Part shown: one piece after another, positions 27,839-37,741 of the stretch
How positions within the stretch are numbered: position 1 is the stretch's first letter
Layout: each line of letters begins with the position of its first letter
DNA from: Sulfuriferula nivalis
GTDB lineage: Bacteria > Pseudomonadota > Gammaproteobacteria > Burkholderiales > Sulfuriferulaceae
NCBI RefSeq assembly: GCF_009937995.1
Contig: NZ_AP021881.1
Coordinates: 1,798,001-1,862,000, forward strand
Direction of reading: 5' to 3'
DNA length: 64,000 bases
Program-made: the position numbers and the translations under genes
Notes under the pieces: generated by a model
What the model saw: only the letters and a program-made list of their open reading frames with translations
Databases searched by the model: none
Told to the model about the DNA's origin: nothing

Positions 27839-29815
27839 TTAATGAGTGGATAGTAAATGGCAGTTAACGAAATGCGTAGCGCTCAATTGCGTCATACGCG
27901 GGTATTGTTGGCGACAGATATCCATCGCCTGTGAGCAACGTGGGTGAAAATGACAGCCTGCTGGTGGATTTGCTGCACTTGCCATATCACCTTGCAGCAA
28001 GGGCACCTTAACCTCATGACGCTCTATACTTGGCACGGCAGCAAGTAGCGCCTGTGTATACGGATGTTTAGCGTGCTGCATAATTTCTGCACTGCCACCA
28101 ATTTCAACAATACGGCCTAAATACATTACGGCAATACGGTGTGCAAGATAATCAGCCACGGGTAAATTGTGAGTAATAAACAAATAACTCACCTGCAATT
28201 CAGCCTGTAACGCTTTCAATAAATTGATAATTTGTGCTTGCACAGAAACATCCAGCGCACTGGTCGGCTCATCACAAATTATTAGCTGTGGACGCACGGC
28301 TAACGCTCTGGCTATCGCAATTCGTTGACGCTGCCCACCAGAAAATTCGTGTGGATAACGCTGCAAGGCATTGGCGGGCAAACCCACCTGCTCCACCAAT
28401 CGTTTCATCTGCAGGCGGCGTTGACCTGTATCAGGTTCAACACCCAACGCAACCATTCCTTCCTCCAATATCGCTTGCACACGCATATGCGGATTCAGCG
28501 AAGCATAGGGATCCTGAAAAATCATTTGTACTTTGGCTCGCTGTTGCTGTAGTGCAGATGGACTAAGCGCAGCCAAATCTATCCCACCCAACATAACCTG
28601 ACCTTGCGTAATAGGCTGCAATTGCACAATTGCTTTACCCACAGTTGTTTTGCCGCAACCTGACTCACCAACCAATGCCAACGTTTCACCACTATGGATG
28701 GTTAAACTCAACCCATCTACAGCTTTCAACACTCGAGACCCTGTCTGCAACCAGCCACGTTTTAACGGGTAATACACCTGCAAATTATCAACAACTAACA
28801 TCTCCACCTGATCAGTTTGATCAGGCTGTACCGGTGACGATGCTTCATGTGCTACTGGTGCTGTTTTAAGCCCTGCCTGAGACAACAAATGACAACGTGC
28901 ACGATGTCCATCAGCAAGTTGCGTCCATACTGGTGACTGCTGATGACACAGATCAAACGCATATTCACAACGGGGTGCAAAGCGACAGCCTACGAAAGTC
29001 GTATCTAATGGAGGGACATTTCCAGGGATGTTGACTAACTTGTTTAACTGCCGATTGGGTAATGCCGCAAATAATTTCTGACTATATGGGTGCTGAGGCT
29101 GACTAAAAAAAACATCACGTGGTGCAACTTCTACCAGCTCACCTGCATACATCACACCAACCTGATGCGCCATTTCACTGACCACACCTAAATCATGCGT
29201 AATCAATAACATGGCCATGCCACGCTGTTGCTGAATATTACGCAACAAGGCTAATACCTGTGCTTGTATCGTCACGTCCAATGCCGTAGTTGGCTCATCG
29301 GCTATAAGCACATCCGGATTGCCTGCCAAGGTCATGGCTATCATCACTCTCTGCTTCATTCCGCCTGAAAGCTGAAAAGGATATTCATCCAGGCGATGAT
29401 GCGCATCAGCTATTCCCACCGACGTTAGCAAATCCGCCGCTTGCTGACGCGCAGCTTTAGCTGATAATGCCGAATGACGAAGCAGCGTTTCCATGACTTG
29501 CTCACCCACCGTCAGTACGGGATTAAGGCTAGTCATAGGCTCTTGAAAGATCATACCTATCTTGCCACCGCGTACAGCACGCATCGCTGATTCGGGTAAG
29601 GCCAACACATCCTGATCATGTAGCATAACCTGACCTGAACTGACACGTGCCACATCTGGTAACAATCGCATAATCGACAATGCTGTCATCGATTTGCCAC
29701 AACCTGATTCACCCAGCAGTGCAAAAGTTTGCCCCGCTGCCACATCAAAACTTATGCCATCAACCAAGCGTAATGCGCCTAAACGGGTATGTAATTGTTT
29801 AATGGAAAGAACCAT
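27839..29815 (-). CDS. Peptide ABC transporter, double ATP-binding protein (YejF-like)
   Basis: This 658-aa protein has two complete ABC ATPase domains. The first (about 1-270) has GESGCGKSM, signature LSGGMKQRV and Walker B VLIADEPT; the second (about 345-600) has [18 protein letters not shown] and LIICDEPT. Each is followed by an oligopeptide/dipeptide C-terminal segment with Cys-rich ends ([30 protein letters not shown]). It energises uptake of peptides or similar solutes. Its start shares one base with the stop of the permease gene upstream. Confidence 0.9.
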   Translation of the reverse strand: MVLSIKQLHTRLGALRLVDGISFDVAAGQTFALLGESGCGKSMTALSIMRLLPDVARVSSGQVMLHDQDVLALPESAMRAVRGGKIGMIFQEPMTSLNPVLTVGEQVMETLLRHSALSAKAARQQAADLLTSVGIADAHHRLDEYPFQLSGGMKQRVMIAMTLAGNPDVLIADEPTTALDVTIQAQVLALLRNIQQQRGMAMLLITHDLGVVSEMAHQVGVMYAGELVEVAPRDVFFSQPQHPYSQKLFAALPNRQLNKLVNIPGNVPPLDTTFVGCRFAPRCEYAFDLCHQQSPVWTQLADGHRARCHLLSQAGLKTAPVAHEASSPVQPDQTDQVEMLVVDNLQVYYPLKRGWLQTGSRVLKAVDGLSLTIHSGETLALVGESGCGKTTVGKAIVQLQPITQGQVMLGGIDLAALSPSALQQQRAKVQMIFQDPYASLNPHMRVQAILEEGMVALGVEPDTGQRRLQMKRLVEQVGLPANALQRYPHEFSGGQRQRIAIARALAVRPQLIICDEPTSALDVSVQAQIINLLKALQAELQVSYLFITHNLPVADYLAHRIAVMYLGRIVEIGGSAEIMQHAKHPYTQALLAAVPSIERHEVKVPLLQGDMASAANPPAGCHFHPRCSQAMDICRQQYPRMTQLSATHFVNCHLLSTH

Positions 29816-31179
29816 CAGTGTGGCCCTTTCGGGTCAAATGCATCACGTACGCTGTCAGCAAATAGATTCGCGGATAACACCAAGGTAAACATGAACCCAA
29901 ATGCAGCAACCAGTGGCCACCACACTACGGGCTCACGTGCCATTTCCAGACGGGCAGCATTAATCATATTTCCCCAACTTTGCATTGCGGGATCAACTCC
30001 CACCCCCACATATGACAAGACCGCCTCAGCCAGTACCAGACCTGAAAAATCCATCACTACGCTGATTAATACTAAATGGTATAAATTTGGCAAAATATGC
30101 CGCAGCATAATTCTTATATCACTTACCCCGAAAGCACGCGCAGCCTGGACGTAATCAAGTTCCCGCAGTTTTAAGGTTTCCCCTCGCAACAAGCGACATA
30201 AGCCAGTCCAGCTGGTCACACCCAAGATTACACATAAGAACAGCAACCTGAAATCAGTCCTTGCCGCCGAGCTATCAAACAACGCAGCATGAGATTCGAT
30301 ATAGACTTGCATTAACAACACAGCTGCTGCAATCAGCAATACGCTGGGAATTGCATTTAACGTAGTGTAAATATACTGAATCACATCATCCAGCCAGCCA
30401 CCAAAATAACCTGCGCTGATCCCCAGCAATATCGCAAATGGCAGCATAATCAAGGTTGTCAGCGTACCAATTAGCAAACCCGTACGTATGCTTTTGAGCG
30501 TGTTATAAAGCACATCCTGCCCGATCTTGTCTGTCCCTAGTACGTGGTAATGTGTGGATAGACTCGCCATTACAGTCACAACGAGTATCAACAATGCTGA
30601 TACCCACAATACCGTTCGTCTGGTTGTGTCATTGTCGGCATACCACAGCTCTGACCAAACACGCCGCATACCACGTGCCCATATAATTCCTAAGACTAAC
30701 CAGACCAGCATACAGATTCCAGCACCCCACAATGCACCACGCATAATCAATTTTGCTACACTGGGCTGCGCACCCTGTGCGATCTCCAAACGTGGGTAAT
30801 CACGAACAACCGACCCATTTGGCAAAGTAACATTTTCTTTTACATACAAATGCTGAGATAACGGAGCTGAATAGGATTTCTCGTTATGTGCACGTAGCGG
30901 CTGCAATATCACATCCCAGACACTGAGTACTTCTACGCTGTATTGAGACTGAGCATGGGCTTCCTGTTGCAGCAATGGTCGATAATGCAGTGAATCCAGC
31001 AATGCAATCGTCGTAAATACCAACAACACCATACCGGTTGCGACAGCCATGGGATTACGCGATAAGCGTCTCAGTGCATCCCGCACCTGGCCATCGGCGG
31101 GCTGTTTATAAAGCAGTAACCCTATACTCAATACCAGCAAATAAATCAGTGCATCTGTCCATAATACGACGGGCATCAT
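29815..31179 (-). CDS. Peptide ABC transporter permease (YejE/DppC-like), extended N-terminus
   Basis: The C-terminal half (about 215-454) is a standard DppC/YejE permease: HVLGTDKIGQDVL, RTGLLIG, and the EAA loop REL-DYVQAARAFGVSD. The first 210 residues are an unusual extension with three or four membrane segments and a soluble loop, so the protein is about 110 aa longer than YejE. It overlaps the next permease gene by 4 bases (ATGA). Role: one half of the membrane channel. Confidence 0.88.
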   Translation of the reverse strand: MMPVVLWTDALIYLLVLSIGLLLYKQPADGQVRDALRRLSRNPMAVATGMVLLVFTTIALLDSLHYRPLLQQEAHAQSQYSVEVLSVWDVILQPLRAHNEKSYSAPLSQHLYVKENVTLPNGSVVRDYPRLEIAQGAQPSVAKLIMRGALWGAGICMLVWLVLGIIWARGMRRVWSELWYADNDTTRRTVLWVSALLILVVTVMASLSTHYHVLGTDKIGQDVLYNTLKSIRTGLLIGTLTTLIMLPFAILLGISAGYFGGWLDDVIQYIYTTLNAIPSVLLIAAAVLLMQVYIESHAALFDSSAARTDFRLLFLCVILGVTSWTGLCRLLRGETLKLRELDYVQAARAFGVSDIRIMLRHILPNLYHLVLISVVMDFSGLVLAEAVLSYVGVGVDPAMQSWGNMINAARLEMAREPVVWWPLVAAFGFMFTLVLSANLFADSVRDAFDPKGPH

Positions 31180-32153
31180 GACAGCCTCACCCGCGGGTCG
31201 GCCCAGCTATAGGCAATATCCGTCAACCATAAACCAATGATGTACAGTACAGCACCGATGAACACCATAGCACGCACAATGGCAAAGTCCTGCGCTTGTA
31301 TCGCATCGATGATGTAGCTACCCAAGCCAGGAATACCGAAGAATGACTCAGTAAGCAAACTGCCCATGAACAACAATGGCAACACCACCACTGCCCCGGT
31401 CAATATAGGTATCATGCCATTCTGTAGCACATGGCGAAACAATATACGTGGCTCCGACAAACCCTTGGCTCTAGCTGTGCGAACATAGTCTTTGCCTATT
31501 TCTTCCAAGAAAATACTACGGTACCAACGTGCGCCACTACCTAGCCCACCCACTATCGAAATCAAGACGGGCAACAATACAAATCGCCAGGCATCAATTC
31601 CCGGTGCAAACCCGGAAATGGGCAACCAGCGCCAAAGCTTGGCAAGCAAAAACTGCCCCGCAATAATATAAAACAAACCTGACACTGACATTAAAATCAC
31701 CGTCAATACGACACCCAGTCGATCAAGATAAGTGGCGCGAAAGAACACCATCATCAATGCAAAGCTGATATTGACTAACAGTCCAACTACAAATACAGGC
31801 ACTGCAATGGCGAGACTGGGGCCTGCACGCGTTTTAATCTCATGTGCAATATCTCGGCCATCATCAGACGCGCCAAAATCAAGCGCAAACATACGCAGGG
31901 ATTTGTTGAAAAAGACGGTATCCGTCAGTGCAGACATTTGTGGCTGTGCCGCATTATAAAATAGAGGCAAATCGTAGCCATGTTCCGCTTTCCACTGGGT
32001 TATTGCTTGCTCGGTGACATGTTTGGCACCCAAGTGCATACGCGCCATGTCATCTGGAGTATTCACCACAAAGAAAAGCATAAACGTAAGTAAATTCACC
32101 CCTAACAATATCGGAATCGCATCGCGTAATCGACGCAGCAAATAAGCTATCAT
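31176..32153 (-). CDS. Peptide ABC transporter permease (YejB/DppB-like)
   Basis: A 325-aa permease with about six membrane segments, N-terminal MIAYLLRRLRDAIPILLGVNLLTFMLFF, and EAA loop GKDYVRTARAKGLSEPRILFRHVLQNGMIPI. It forms the second half of the channel with the YejE-like protein. It overlaps the solute-binding protein gene by 4 bases. Confidence 0.9.
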   Translation of the reverse strand: MIAYLLRRLRDAIPILLGVNLLTFMLFFVVNTPDDMARMHLGAKHVTEQAITQWKAEHGYDLPLFYNAAQPQMSALTDTVFFNKSLRMFALDFGASDDGRDIAHEIKTRAGPSLAIAVPVFVVGLLVNISFALMMVFFRATYLDRLGVVLTVILMSVSGLFYIIAGQFLLAKLWRWLPISGFAPGIDAWRFVLLPVLISIVGGLGSGARWYRSIFLEEIGKDYVRTARAKGLSEPRILFRHVLQNGMIPILTGAVVVLPLLFMGSLLTESFFGIPGLGSYIIDAIQAQDFAIVRAMVFIGAVLYIIGLWLTDIAYSWADPRVRLS

Positions 32154-34297
32154 TTCGCGGTGCTCCGTTCATGTCGTCGCCACGCCCATACCGCTGGCAG
32201 CAACAAACCTGCTATCACCAGCCCCATCCACACAAATGGCATGAAAACAGGCTGATTCCATTGCTCGCGTAAGTGTTGCCGTAACGCGGGGTCAATTTTG
32301 CGATACTTCAACGTATTGTTAGCAATCACATTAGGCTTAGTCGGTGCAACCCAGGCTTGGCGTAGGCTAAAAGCTTTAGGGAAATAACCGAATAGCCATG
32401 GGCTATCTTCACGCACCACAGCCAACATTTGATTGATAATAGCCTGACGTGCAGGCGTGTTATCCAGATATTTCATTTCATCAAATAAAGCATCAAATTC
32501 TGGATTTTCGTAATTCGCTGCATTTTCACCGTTGTGACCTACTTTGCTATTAGCGCCATATAACAGGAAAAGAAAGTTTTCAGGGTCAGGATAATCTGCA
32601 TTCCAACCCCATTCAAAAATCTGTGCATTACCACGGCGCATCTTGTCCTGAAAACGATTGTAATCAGTACCGCGAATCACCAGTTGTATATTCAATTTTG
32701 CAAATTGCTTCACCATCCAATCCAGCCTCGCCTTGGCATCTGGGCCGCTAGCTGCAGTATCAAAATAAAGCACCAGTGGTGCACCCGATTTACTATCACG
32801 GCCATTGGGATAGCCCGCCTCAGCTAACAAACGCTTTGCATCGGTAATTGGACGACGCACGATCTTGCCATTCACATTTTGATAAACCACAGGGTTCATT
32901 CCTGCGACGCCTTCCTGATAACCAAATATCCCTGGTGGAATTGGCCCTTGTGCTGGAATACCACGACCATTGGCAAAGATAGCAATAAACTCTTCATAAT
33001 CCACCGCAATTGCAATAGCCTGACGCAGCTTACGTGCACGATCTGATAAGCCACCAACCACACTATCTTGCATATTAAAACCCATATAGCGATTGGAGGC
33101 TGTCACGGCGGTTACCAGACTCATTCCTTGCGCACTCATTGCATGGGTCAGCTCTGGCTCACCCTGCGCATTAATTTGCACCGCCTGATCAAAACTATCC
33201 GAACTTATCCCGGACAAATCATAATAGCCTTGTAAAAACTTATTCCAGTAAGGAATGCTTTCTTTTTCCAGACTGAATACCTCAGCATCAATAAAAGGCA
33301 TAGCTTTGCCCGCATCACGCAACAACCCTGCTGACTTATCACCCATGTCACCATCACTAGGATAGGCTTCACCATGGTAATTAGGATTACGCGCCAGTAC
33401 CATTTGTCGATTCGGATCGTTCACTGTCAATTGATAAGGCCCCGTGCCTACCGGATGCCAATCGAGTGTAAAATTATGCTCCGCCATTCCCGGTTGGCTA
33501 TAAAATGCATCCACTTCAGGTGGCACTGGGGAAAAAAATGGCATAGCTAACCAATAGGCAAACTGTGGATACTTCCCCTTTAAACGTATACGGTAAGTAT
33601 ATCGATCCACCAGCTCGACACCGGCCAATGGATAACGCGTCAAATCCAGATAGGTATTTGCAGGCAATAATTGTGCTTGTTGTGTCAGTACACGATTGAA
33701 CTCTTTCAAGCCAACTATGTAATCTGCCATCACCCCGAAAATCGGCGAATTAAGCTGTGGTGATGCCAGTCGTTTAATTTGATAAACATAGTCTGCCGCA
33801 ACTAACTCGCGTGTTCCCACCTGAATGAAATCATGCCAATCGTTAAGTTTCACCCAGTCTTGGGAACTTAAATGAGCATAGCGCAACTGTCCACTTGAAT
33901 TACGCGCAAACGCAGGGTGTGGTTGATAATAAATTCCAGGACGCACATGTAATTCATAAACACTTTGCGCTATCTTTTGCGCAGGTGCATCATCTGGCAA
34001 TACCTTACCTGTCACATCCAGATAATGCACGATGGGCAATGCAGTCAAAGTCTGGGGAATCAGCGTATAAGGCCGTTTTAGATAATGATACTGTAATGGC
34101 GGCTCGTAAATCTGCGAAATGATTTCGGTTTCATTACTGCTGTATGACAACGCTGGATCTAGGTGTTTGGGACGCTCTTCAAATGACGAATACAGTATAT
34201 TTGCCCGATTCGTATTAGCAGGATAAGGGCTATTCCAAACTGTGCGCTCACAACCACTCAGCAGCAACAATACTGTTAATAAAAAGATTCGTATCAT
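32150..34297 (-). CDS. ABC transporter solute-binding protein family 5, anchored at both ends
   Basis: A 715-aa family 5 (OppA/DppA/YejA) binding protein. It has a lipoprotein signal ending LLLLSGC (cysteine at about 16), typical motifs IYEPPLQYHYLKRPYTLIP and PVGTGPYQLT, and a C-terminal hydrophobic helix PFVWMGLVIAGLLLPAVWAW followed by basic residues. That second anchor is unusual for a binding protein. It is first in the operon SBP-permease-permease-ATPase, each gene overlapping the next by 1-4 bases. Confidence 0.9.
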   Translation of the reverse strand: MIRIFLLTVLLLLSGCERTVWNSPYPANTNRANILYSSFEERPKHLDPALSYSSNETEIISQIYEPPLQYHYLKRPYTLIPQTLTALPIVHYLDVTGKVLPDDAPAQKIAQSVYELHVRPGIYYQPHPAFARNSSGQLRYAHLSSQDWVKLNDWHDFIQVGTRELVAADYVYQIKRLASPQLNSPIFGVMADYIVGLKEFNRVLTQQAQLLPANTYLDLTRYPLAGVELVDRYTYRIRLKGKYPQFAYWLAMPFFSPVPPEVDAFYSQPGMAEHNFTLDWHPVGTGPYQLTVNDPNRQMVLARNPNYHGEAYPSDGDMGDKSAGLLRDAGKAMPFIDAEVFSLEKESIPYWNKFLQGYYDLSGISSDSFDQAVQINAQGEPELTHAMSAQGMSLVTAVTASNRYMGFNMQDSVVGGLSDRARKLRQAIAIAVDYEEFIAIFANGRGIPAQGPIPPGIFGYQEGVAGMNPVVYQNVNGKIVRRPITDAKRLLAEAGYPNGRDSKSGAPLVLYFDTAASGPDAKARLDWMVKQFAKLNIQLVIRGTDYNRFQDKMRRGNAQIFEWGWNADYPDPENFLFLLYGANSKVGHNGENAANYENPEFDALFDEMKYLDNTPARQAIINQMLAVVREDSPWLFGYFPKAFSLRQAWVAPTKPNVIANNTLKYRKIDPALRQHLREQWNQPVFMPFVWMGLVIAGLLLPAVWAWRRHERSTAK

Positions 34298-34371
34298 GGG
34301 TATGAGTTTAACCTAGTCACACGACTATGGGTATAATCCTAGTTCTCATTTTATGTATAAGGAAAGCACAC

Positions 34372-35157
34372 ATGGGGTTCTTACAAGACAAACGCATACT
34401 GATTACTGGTCTAATCAGCGATCGCTCAATTGCTTACGGTATCGCACAAGCATGTCATCGTGAAGGTGCAACTTTGGCCTTTACTTATCAGGGCGAAAAG
34501 ATCAAAGACCGCGTCACTGCACTTGCCAGCGAATTCGATAGCAGTATTGTTCTTCCATGTGATGTAGCCAGCGATGATGAGATCAATCAGTTATTTGCTG
34601 ATCTGGGCAAGGAGTGGGACAGTTTGGACGGTATCGTACATGCTATCGCTTTCGTTCCTAAAGTTGCGCTCACGGGTGATTATCTGGAAGCGGTAACACG
34701 TGAGTACTTCCAGATTGCCCATGACATCAGCTCATACAGTTTTGCCGCATTAGCAAAAGCAGGCTTGCCGATGATGCAAGGGCGTAATGCTGCAATGCTG
34801 ACACTGTCCTACTTGGGTTCGATACGTTCTGTACCTAGCTACAATGTCATGGGATTAGCTAAAGCCAGTCTGGAGTCTAACGTCTATTACATGGCACAAA
34901 GCCTGGGACCTAAAGGCATACGTGTAAATGGTGTATCAGCTGGCCCGATTAAGACACTGGCTGCCAGCGGTATAGGCGGCTTTAGCAAGATATTGAATCA
35001 TGTAGAAAAACATGCACCATTGCGCCGCAATGTCACCATCCAGGAAGTTGGCAACACCAGCGCTTTCTTGTTATCCGACTTAGCCAGTGGGATCACCGGT
35101 GAAATCACTTATGTTGATGCAGGATTTAATACAACTGTAGGTGCTAGTTTCGATTAA
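34372..35157 (+). CDS. fabI: Enoyl-[acyl-carrier-protein] reductase (NADH)
   Basis: Start ATG at 34372 has a good AGGAAA ribosome site and gives the family's 261 aa ([23 protein letters not shown]); an upstream extension is rejected. FabI does the last reduction in each cycle of fatty acid elongation. Visible are the NADH-binding start, DG-IVHAIAF, and catalytic Tyr/Lys in [11 protein letters not shown]. It converges with ppiD, as in many betaproteobacteria. Confidence 0.96.
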   Translation: MGFLQDKRILITGLISDRSIAYGIAQACHREGATLAFTYQGEKIKDRVTALASEFDSSIVLPCDVASDDEINQLFADLGKEWDSLDGIVHAIAFVPKVALTGDYLEAVTREYFQIAHDISSYSFAALAKAGLPMMQGRNAAMLTLSYLGSIRSVPSYNVMGLAKASLESNVYYMAQSLGPKGIRVNGVSAGPIKTLAASGIGGFSKILNHVEKHAPLRRNVTIQEVGNTSAFLLSDLASGITGEITYVDAGFNTTVGASFD

Positions 35158-35163
35158 GACATT

Positions 35164-35201
35164 AAGGTAAGTGCCGAAATATTCACTTCGGCACTTACCT
35201 T
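35164..35201. terminator. Bidirectional terminator between fabI and ppiD
   Basis: A 15-bp perfect stem (AAGGTAAGTGCCGAA / TTCGGCACTTACCTT) with an 8-base loop. It lies between the convergent stops and is the longest perfect hairpin of the window's core region. Confidence 0.85.
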
Positions 35202-35203
35202 GA

Positions 35204-37114
35204 TTATGGTGCGGTTTTTTCTAAAGCAGATTTAGCAATTTGTATCTTGGCTGACTTAGTCAAGCTAGCCAAATAGTCGGCAAAAGCCTGTTGAGATACC
35301 ACATTAGCTAATTGTGTTTGCATAGCAAGCAGTTTGGTAGCATCGGGAGTATTACCAGGCAATACACGTGTAACACGCACCAATTGATAATTTCCATCAA
35401 CATCCACACCACCAACATAACTCGGCATCGTTTTTTCATCAGCTGCAAAAATCGGTTCAACTAATTTTGGCGTTACTGCCTCAGCATGAGCACGACTAAT
35501 TAACTCAAATGCACTCCACTTGAGGCCTGCAGACTCTTTACCGGCGCGTAATTCGGACAATACCTGTTCGCCTTGTTTAAGCGCAGCTGCCCGTGTCTGT
35601 TGTTGCATTAGCAGGGTAGTAATTTTGCTACTTACTGCTGTCAAAGCCTGAACCGTAGCTGGTTTATAATCCAACAAACGTGCAGATACCAATTTATTAG
35701 GCGCAACTTCTATTGCTTCGCTATTGCGCTTATTTTTAAGAACGTCATCAGAAAACAGTGCCGCCAGCATCTTAGGTGAATTCAATATACCAGCACTTAC
35801 CCCACCCATTTTGCTTACCCAGTCAGAAGTTAAAACGGGCAAATTTTGCGCCTTGGCAGCGGATGCCAATTCTGTTGATTGCTCATAAACCTGATTACTA
35901 AACCGCTCAGCAGCGTCTGCAAACTGCTTTCCAGCTTGTTGTTTCTGTAGGTCACTCACAATCGCAGGCTTAACCATTTCAAATGGTTGCGTTTGGGCAG
36001 GCTTAATGCCATTCAACATGATGATATGGTAACCAAAGTCAGTTTCAATAGGGCCTCTAATTTCATTTGGCTTCATTGAAAAAGCCGCATCAGCAAATGG
36101 CTTCACCATTGCATTACGAGGGAACCAACCTAAATCGCCACCCTGTGCAGCAGAACCTGGATCTTCTGAATTTTGTTTAGCCACCTCAGCGAAACTTGCT
36201 GGATTAGCCAGTACCTGTTTGTATAACTGTTCTGCTTTAGCTTTAGCTGCAGCACGTGTGGCAGCAGTAGCATTAGCCGCGACGGTGATTAAAATATGCC
36301 GTGCTGAACGTTGTTCAGGCTCGCTATATTTTGCCGCATTCGCTTGATAATATTGCTGTACGCTAGCATCATCTATCTTTACTGTTTTTGCCATATCATC
36401 CAGCGACAATACTACATACTGAAATTTTGCTTCTGCAGGCACATTAAAATCAGCTTGATGCGCATCATAGTAAGTTTTAATTTGCGCAGGTGTCACTTGT
36501 ATCTGTTTCACAAAATCAGCTGCAGCAACTTTAGCCGTGCTAATTTCACGCTGTTGCTCAAACACACCAGCAAACTGCTTAACCACTCGCGATGAAATAA
36601 CTGATGCTTGCGCAAATGGCACACGCATATCATTCATCAGCAGTTCTTCACGTACGCGATTTTCAAAATCGGCAACTGACATATTCTGCTGGCGCAACAC
36701 TTGCTCATACCGGGTGACTGAAAACTGGCCATTATCTTGGAACGCAGGTACGGCTCCGATAAATTTAGCTAATTGCGTATCCGTCACGACCATACCCAAA
36801 TCATGACCTGAATTGATAAGCAGTTTTTGTTTGATTAAATTGTCGAGTATAGATTGGCGCACACTTGGATCATCAAGTAGTGCAGGATCAAAGCCAGGTC
36901 CCATAGAAGCAGCCAACTCTGATCGCTGATCCTTTAATGCCCGATCAAACGCTAATCTACTGATCTTTTGACCATTGACAGTTGCTACCGAATTATCGGC
37001 AGCATGATTTTTAAAGTAGGAATCTATCCCAAACAAGGCAAATGGTATAGTGATTAAGGCTAATATGACTTTAGCCATCCAACCATGTGTACGTTCACGT
37101 ATCGAATCTAGCAT
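35204..37114 (-). CDS. ppiD: Periplasmic folding chaperone PpiD
   Basis: The 636-aa protein has a short cytoplasmic start, one membrane anchor (about 15-33, [15 protein letters not shown]), a SurA-like N domain ([14 protein letters not shown]), a parvulin domain (about 265-360, [40 protein letters not shown]) and a C-terminal chaperone domain. It sits at the SecYEG exit and helps newly exported proteins fold. It is downstream of hupB and two tRNA genes, separated by a terminator. Confidence 0.95.
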   Translation of the reverse strand: MLDSIRERTHGWMAKVILALITIPFALFGIDSYFKNHAADNSVATVNGQKISRLAFDRALKDQRSELAASMGPGFDPALLDDPSVRQSILDNLIKQKLLINSGHDLGMVVTDTQLAKFIGAVPAFQDNGQFSVTRYEQVLRQQNMSVADFENRVREELLMNDMRVPFAQASVISSRVVKQFAGVFEQQREISTAKVAAADFVKQIQVTPAQIKTYYDAHQADFNVPAEAKFQYVVLSLDDMAKTVKIDDASVQQYYQANAAKYSEPEQRSARHILITVAANATAATRAAAKAKAEQLYKQVLANPASFAEVAKQNSEDPGSAAQGGDLGWFPRNAMVKPFADAAFSMKPNEIRGPIETDFGYHIIMLNGIKPAQTQPFEMVKPAIVSDLQKQQAGKQFADAAERFSNQVYEQSTELASAAKAQNLPVLTSDWVSKMGGVSAGILNSPKMLAALFSDDVLKNKRNSEAIEVAPNKLVSARLLDYKPATVQALTAVSSKITTLLMQQQTRAAALKQGEQVLSELRAGKESAGLKWSAFELISRAHAEAVTPKLVEPIFAADEKTMPSYVGGVDVDGNYQLVRVTRVLPGNTPDATKLLAMQTQLANVVSQQAFADYLASLTKSAKIQIAKSALEKTAP

Positions 37115-37143
37115 TCACAATCACACTATAAAAATGTATAAAA

Positions 37144-37167
37144 AAAGGCGAACCTAGGTTCGCCTTT
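37144..37167 (-). terminator. Terminator after the tRNA-Val-tRNA-Asp genes
   Basis: A perfect 24-bp palindrome with arms AAAGGCGAACCT / AGGTTCGCCTTT, followed on the minus strand by a run of six Ts in total. It ends the tRNA transcript 6 bases after tRNA-Asp. Confidence 0.88.
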
Positions 37168-37172
37168 CGTAT

Positions 37173-37249
37173 TGGCGGAGCGGACGGGACTCGAACCCGC
37201 GCCCCCCGGCGTGACAGGCCGGTATTCTAACCAACTGAACTACCACTCC
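37173..37249 (-). tRNA. tRNA-Asp (GTC)
   Basis: A 77-nt cloverleaf with CCA encoded. Acceptor GGAGTGG pairs with CCGCTCC, the anticodon loop reads CTGTCAC with anticodon GTC, and the T loop is GGTTCGAGTCC-like. It is 13 bases after tRNA-Val and probably co-transcribed. Confidence 0.97.
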
Positions 37250-37262
37250 AAATCTTTATTCT

Positions 37263-37338
37263 TGGTGGGTGCTGAGGGGTTCGAACCCCCGACAATCGCC
37301 TTGTAAGGGCGGTGCTCTACCAACTGAGCTAAGCACCC
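37263..37338 (-). tRNA. tRNA-Val (TAC)
   Basis: A 76-nt cloverleaf with CCA encoded. Acceptor GGGTGCT pairs with AGCACCC, and the anticodon stem-loop CGCCCTTACAAGGCG gives anticodon TAC. It follows hupB by 10 bases on the same strand. Confidence 0.97.
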
Positions 37339-37348
37339 AAGAAGCCGA

Positions 37349-37621
37349 TCAGTTTACAGCATCTTTCAATGTTTTACCAGCACGGAACTTAGGTACTTTT
37401 GCTGCTTTAATTTTGATAGCTTTACCAGTTTGTGGGTTGCGACCATCGCGTTCAGCACGATCGCCCACGTAAAACGAGCCAAAACCCACCAATGTCACCA
37501 TACCACCGCTTTTCAAGGTTGCAGTAACAGCACTAACAGTCGCATCTAAAGCGCGTCCTGCAGCTGCTTTAGAAATATCAGCTGATTCAGCGATTGCATC
37601 AATTAATTCAGATTTGTTCAC
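37349..37621 (-). CDS. hupB: DNA-binding protein HU (beta-type)
   Basis: The 90-aa protein has the HU fold, with [49 protein letters not shown] (the DNA-binding arm with the intercalating RNPQTG tip) and [10 protein letters not shown]. It bends and compacts DNA. It follows lon on the same strand, a conserved order, and is followed closely by tRNA-Val. Confidence 0.97.
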   Translation of the reverse strand: MNKSELIDAIAESADISKAAAGRALDATVSAVTATLKSGGMVTLVGFGSFYVGDRAERDGRNPQTGKAIKIKAAKVPKFRAGKTLKDAVN

Positions 37622-37741
37622 GTGTATCCCCTTCTATTAGTTAACAGGAAAATCCTGAAGCTCACTTTATAGCAAGCCGCAAAAGCTTATGTCAAGCGGC
37701 TTGCACTGATTTTACTCATAAATAACATCTTTAGGTGAAAA

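Noticed and set aside
37269-37472. Plus-strand ORF over tRNA-Val and hupB
   Set aside because: It is a shadow frame over a tRNA and an established gene.
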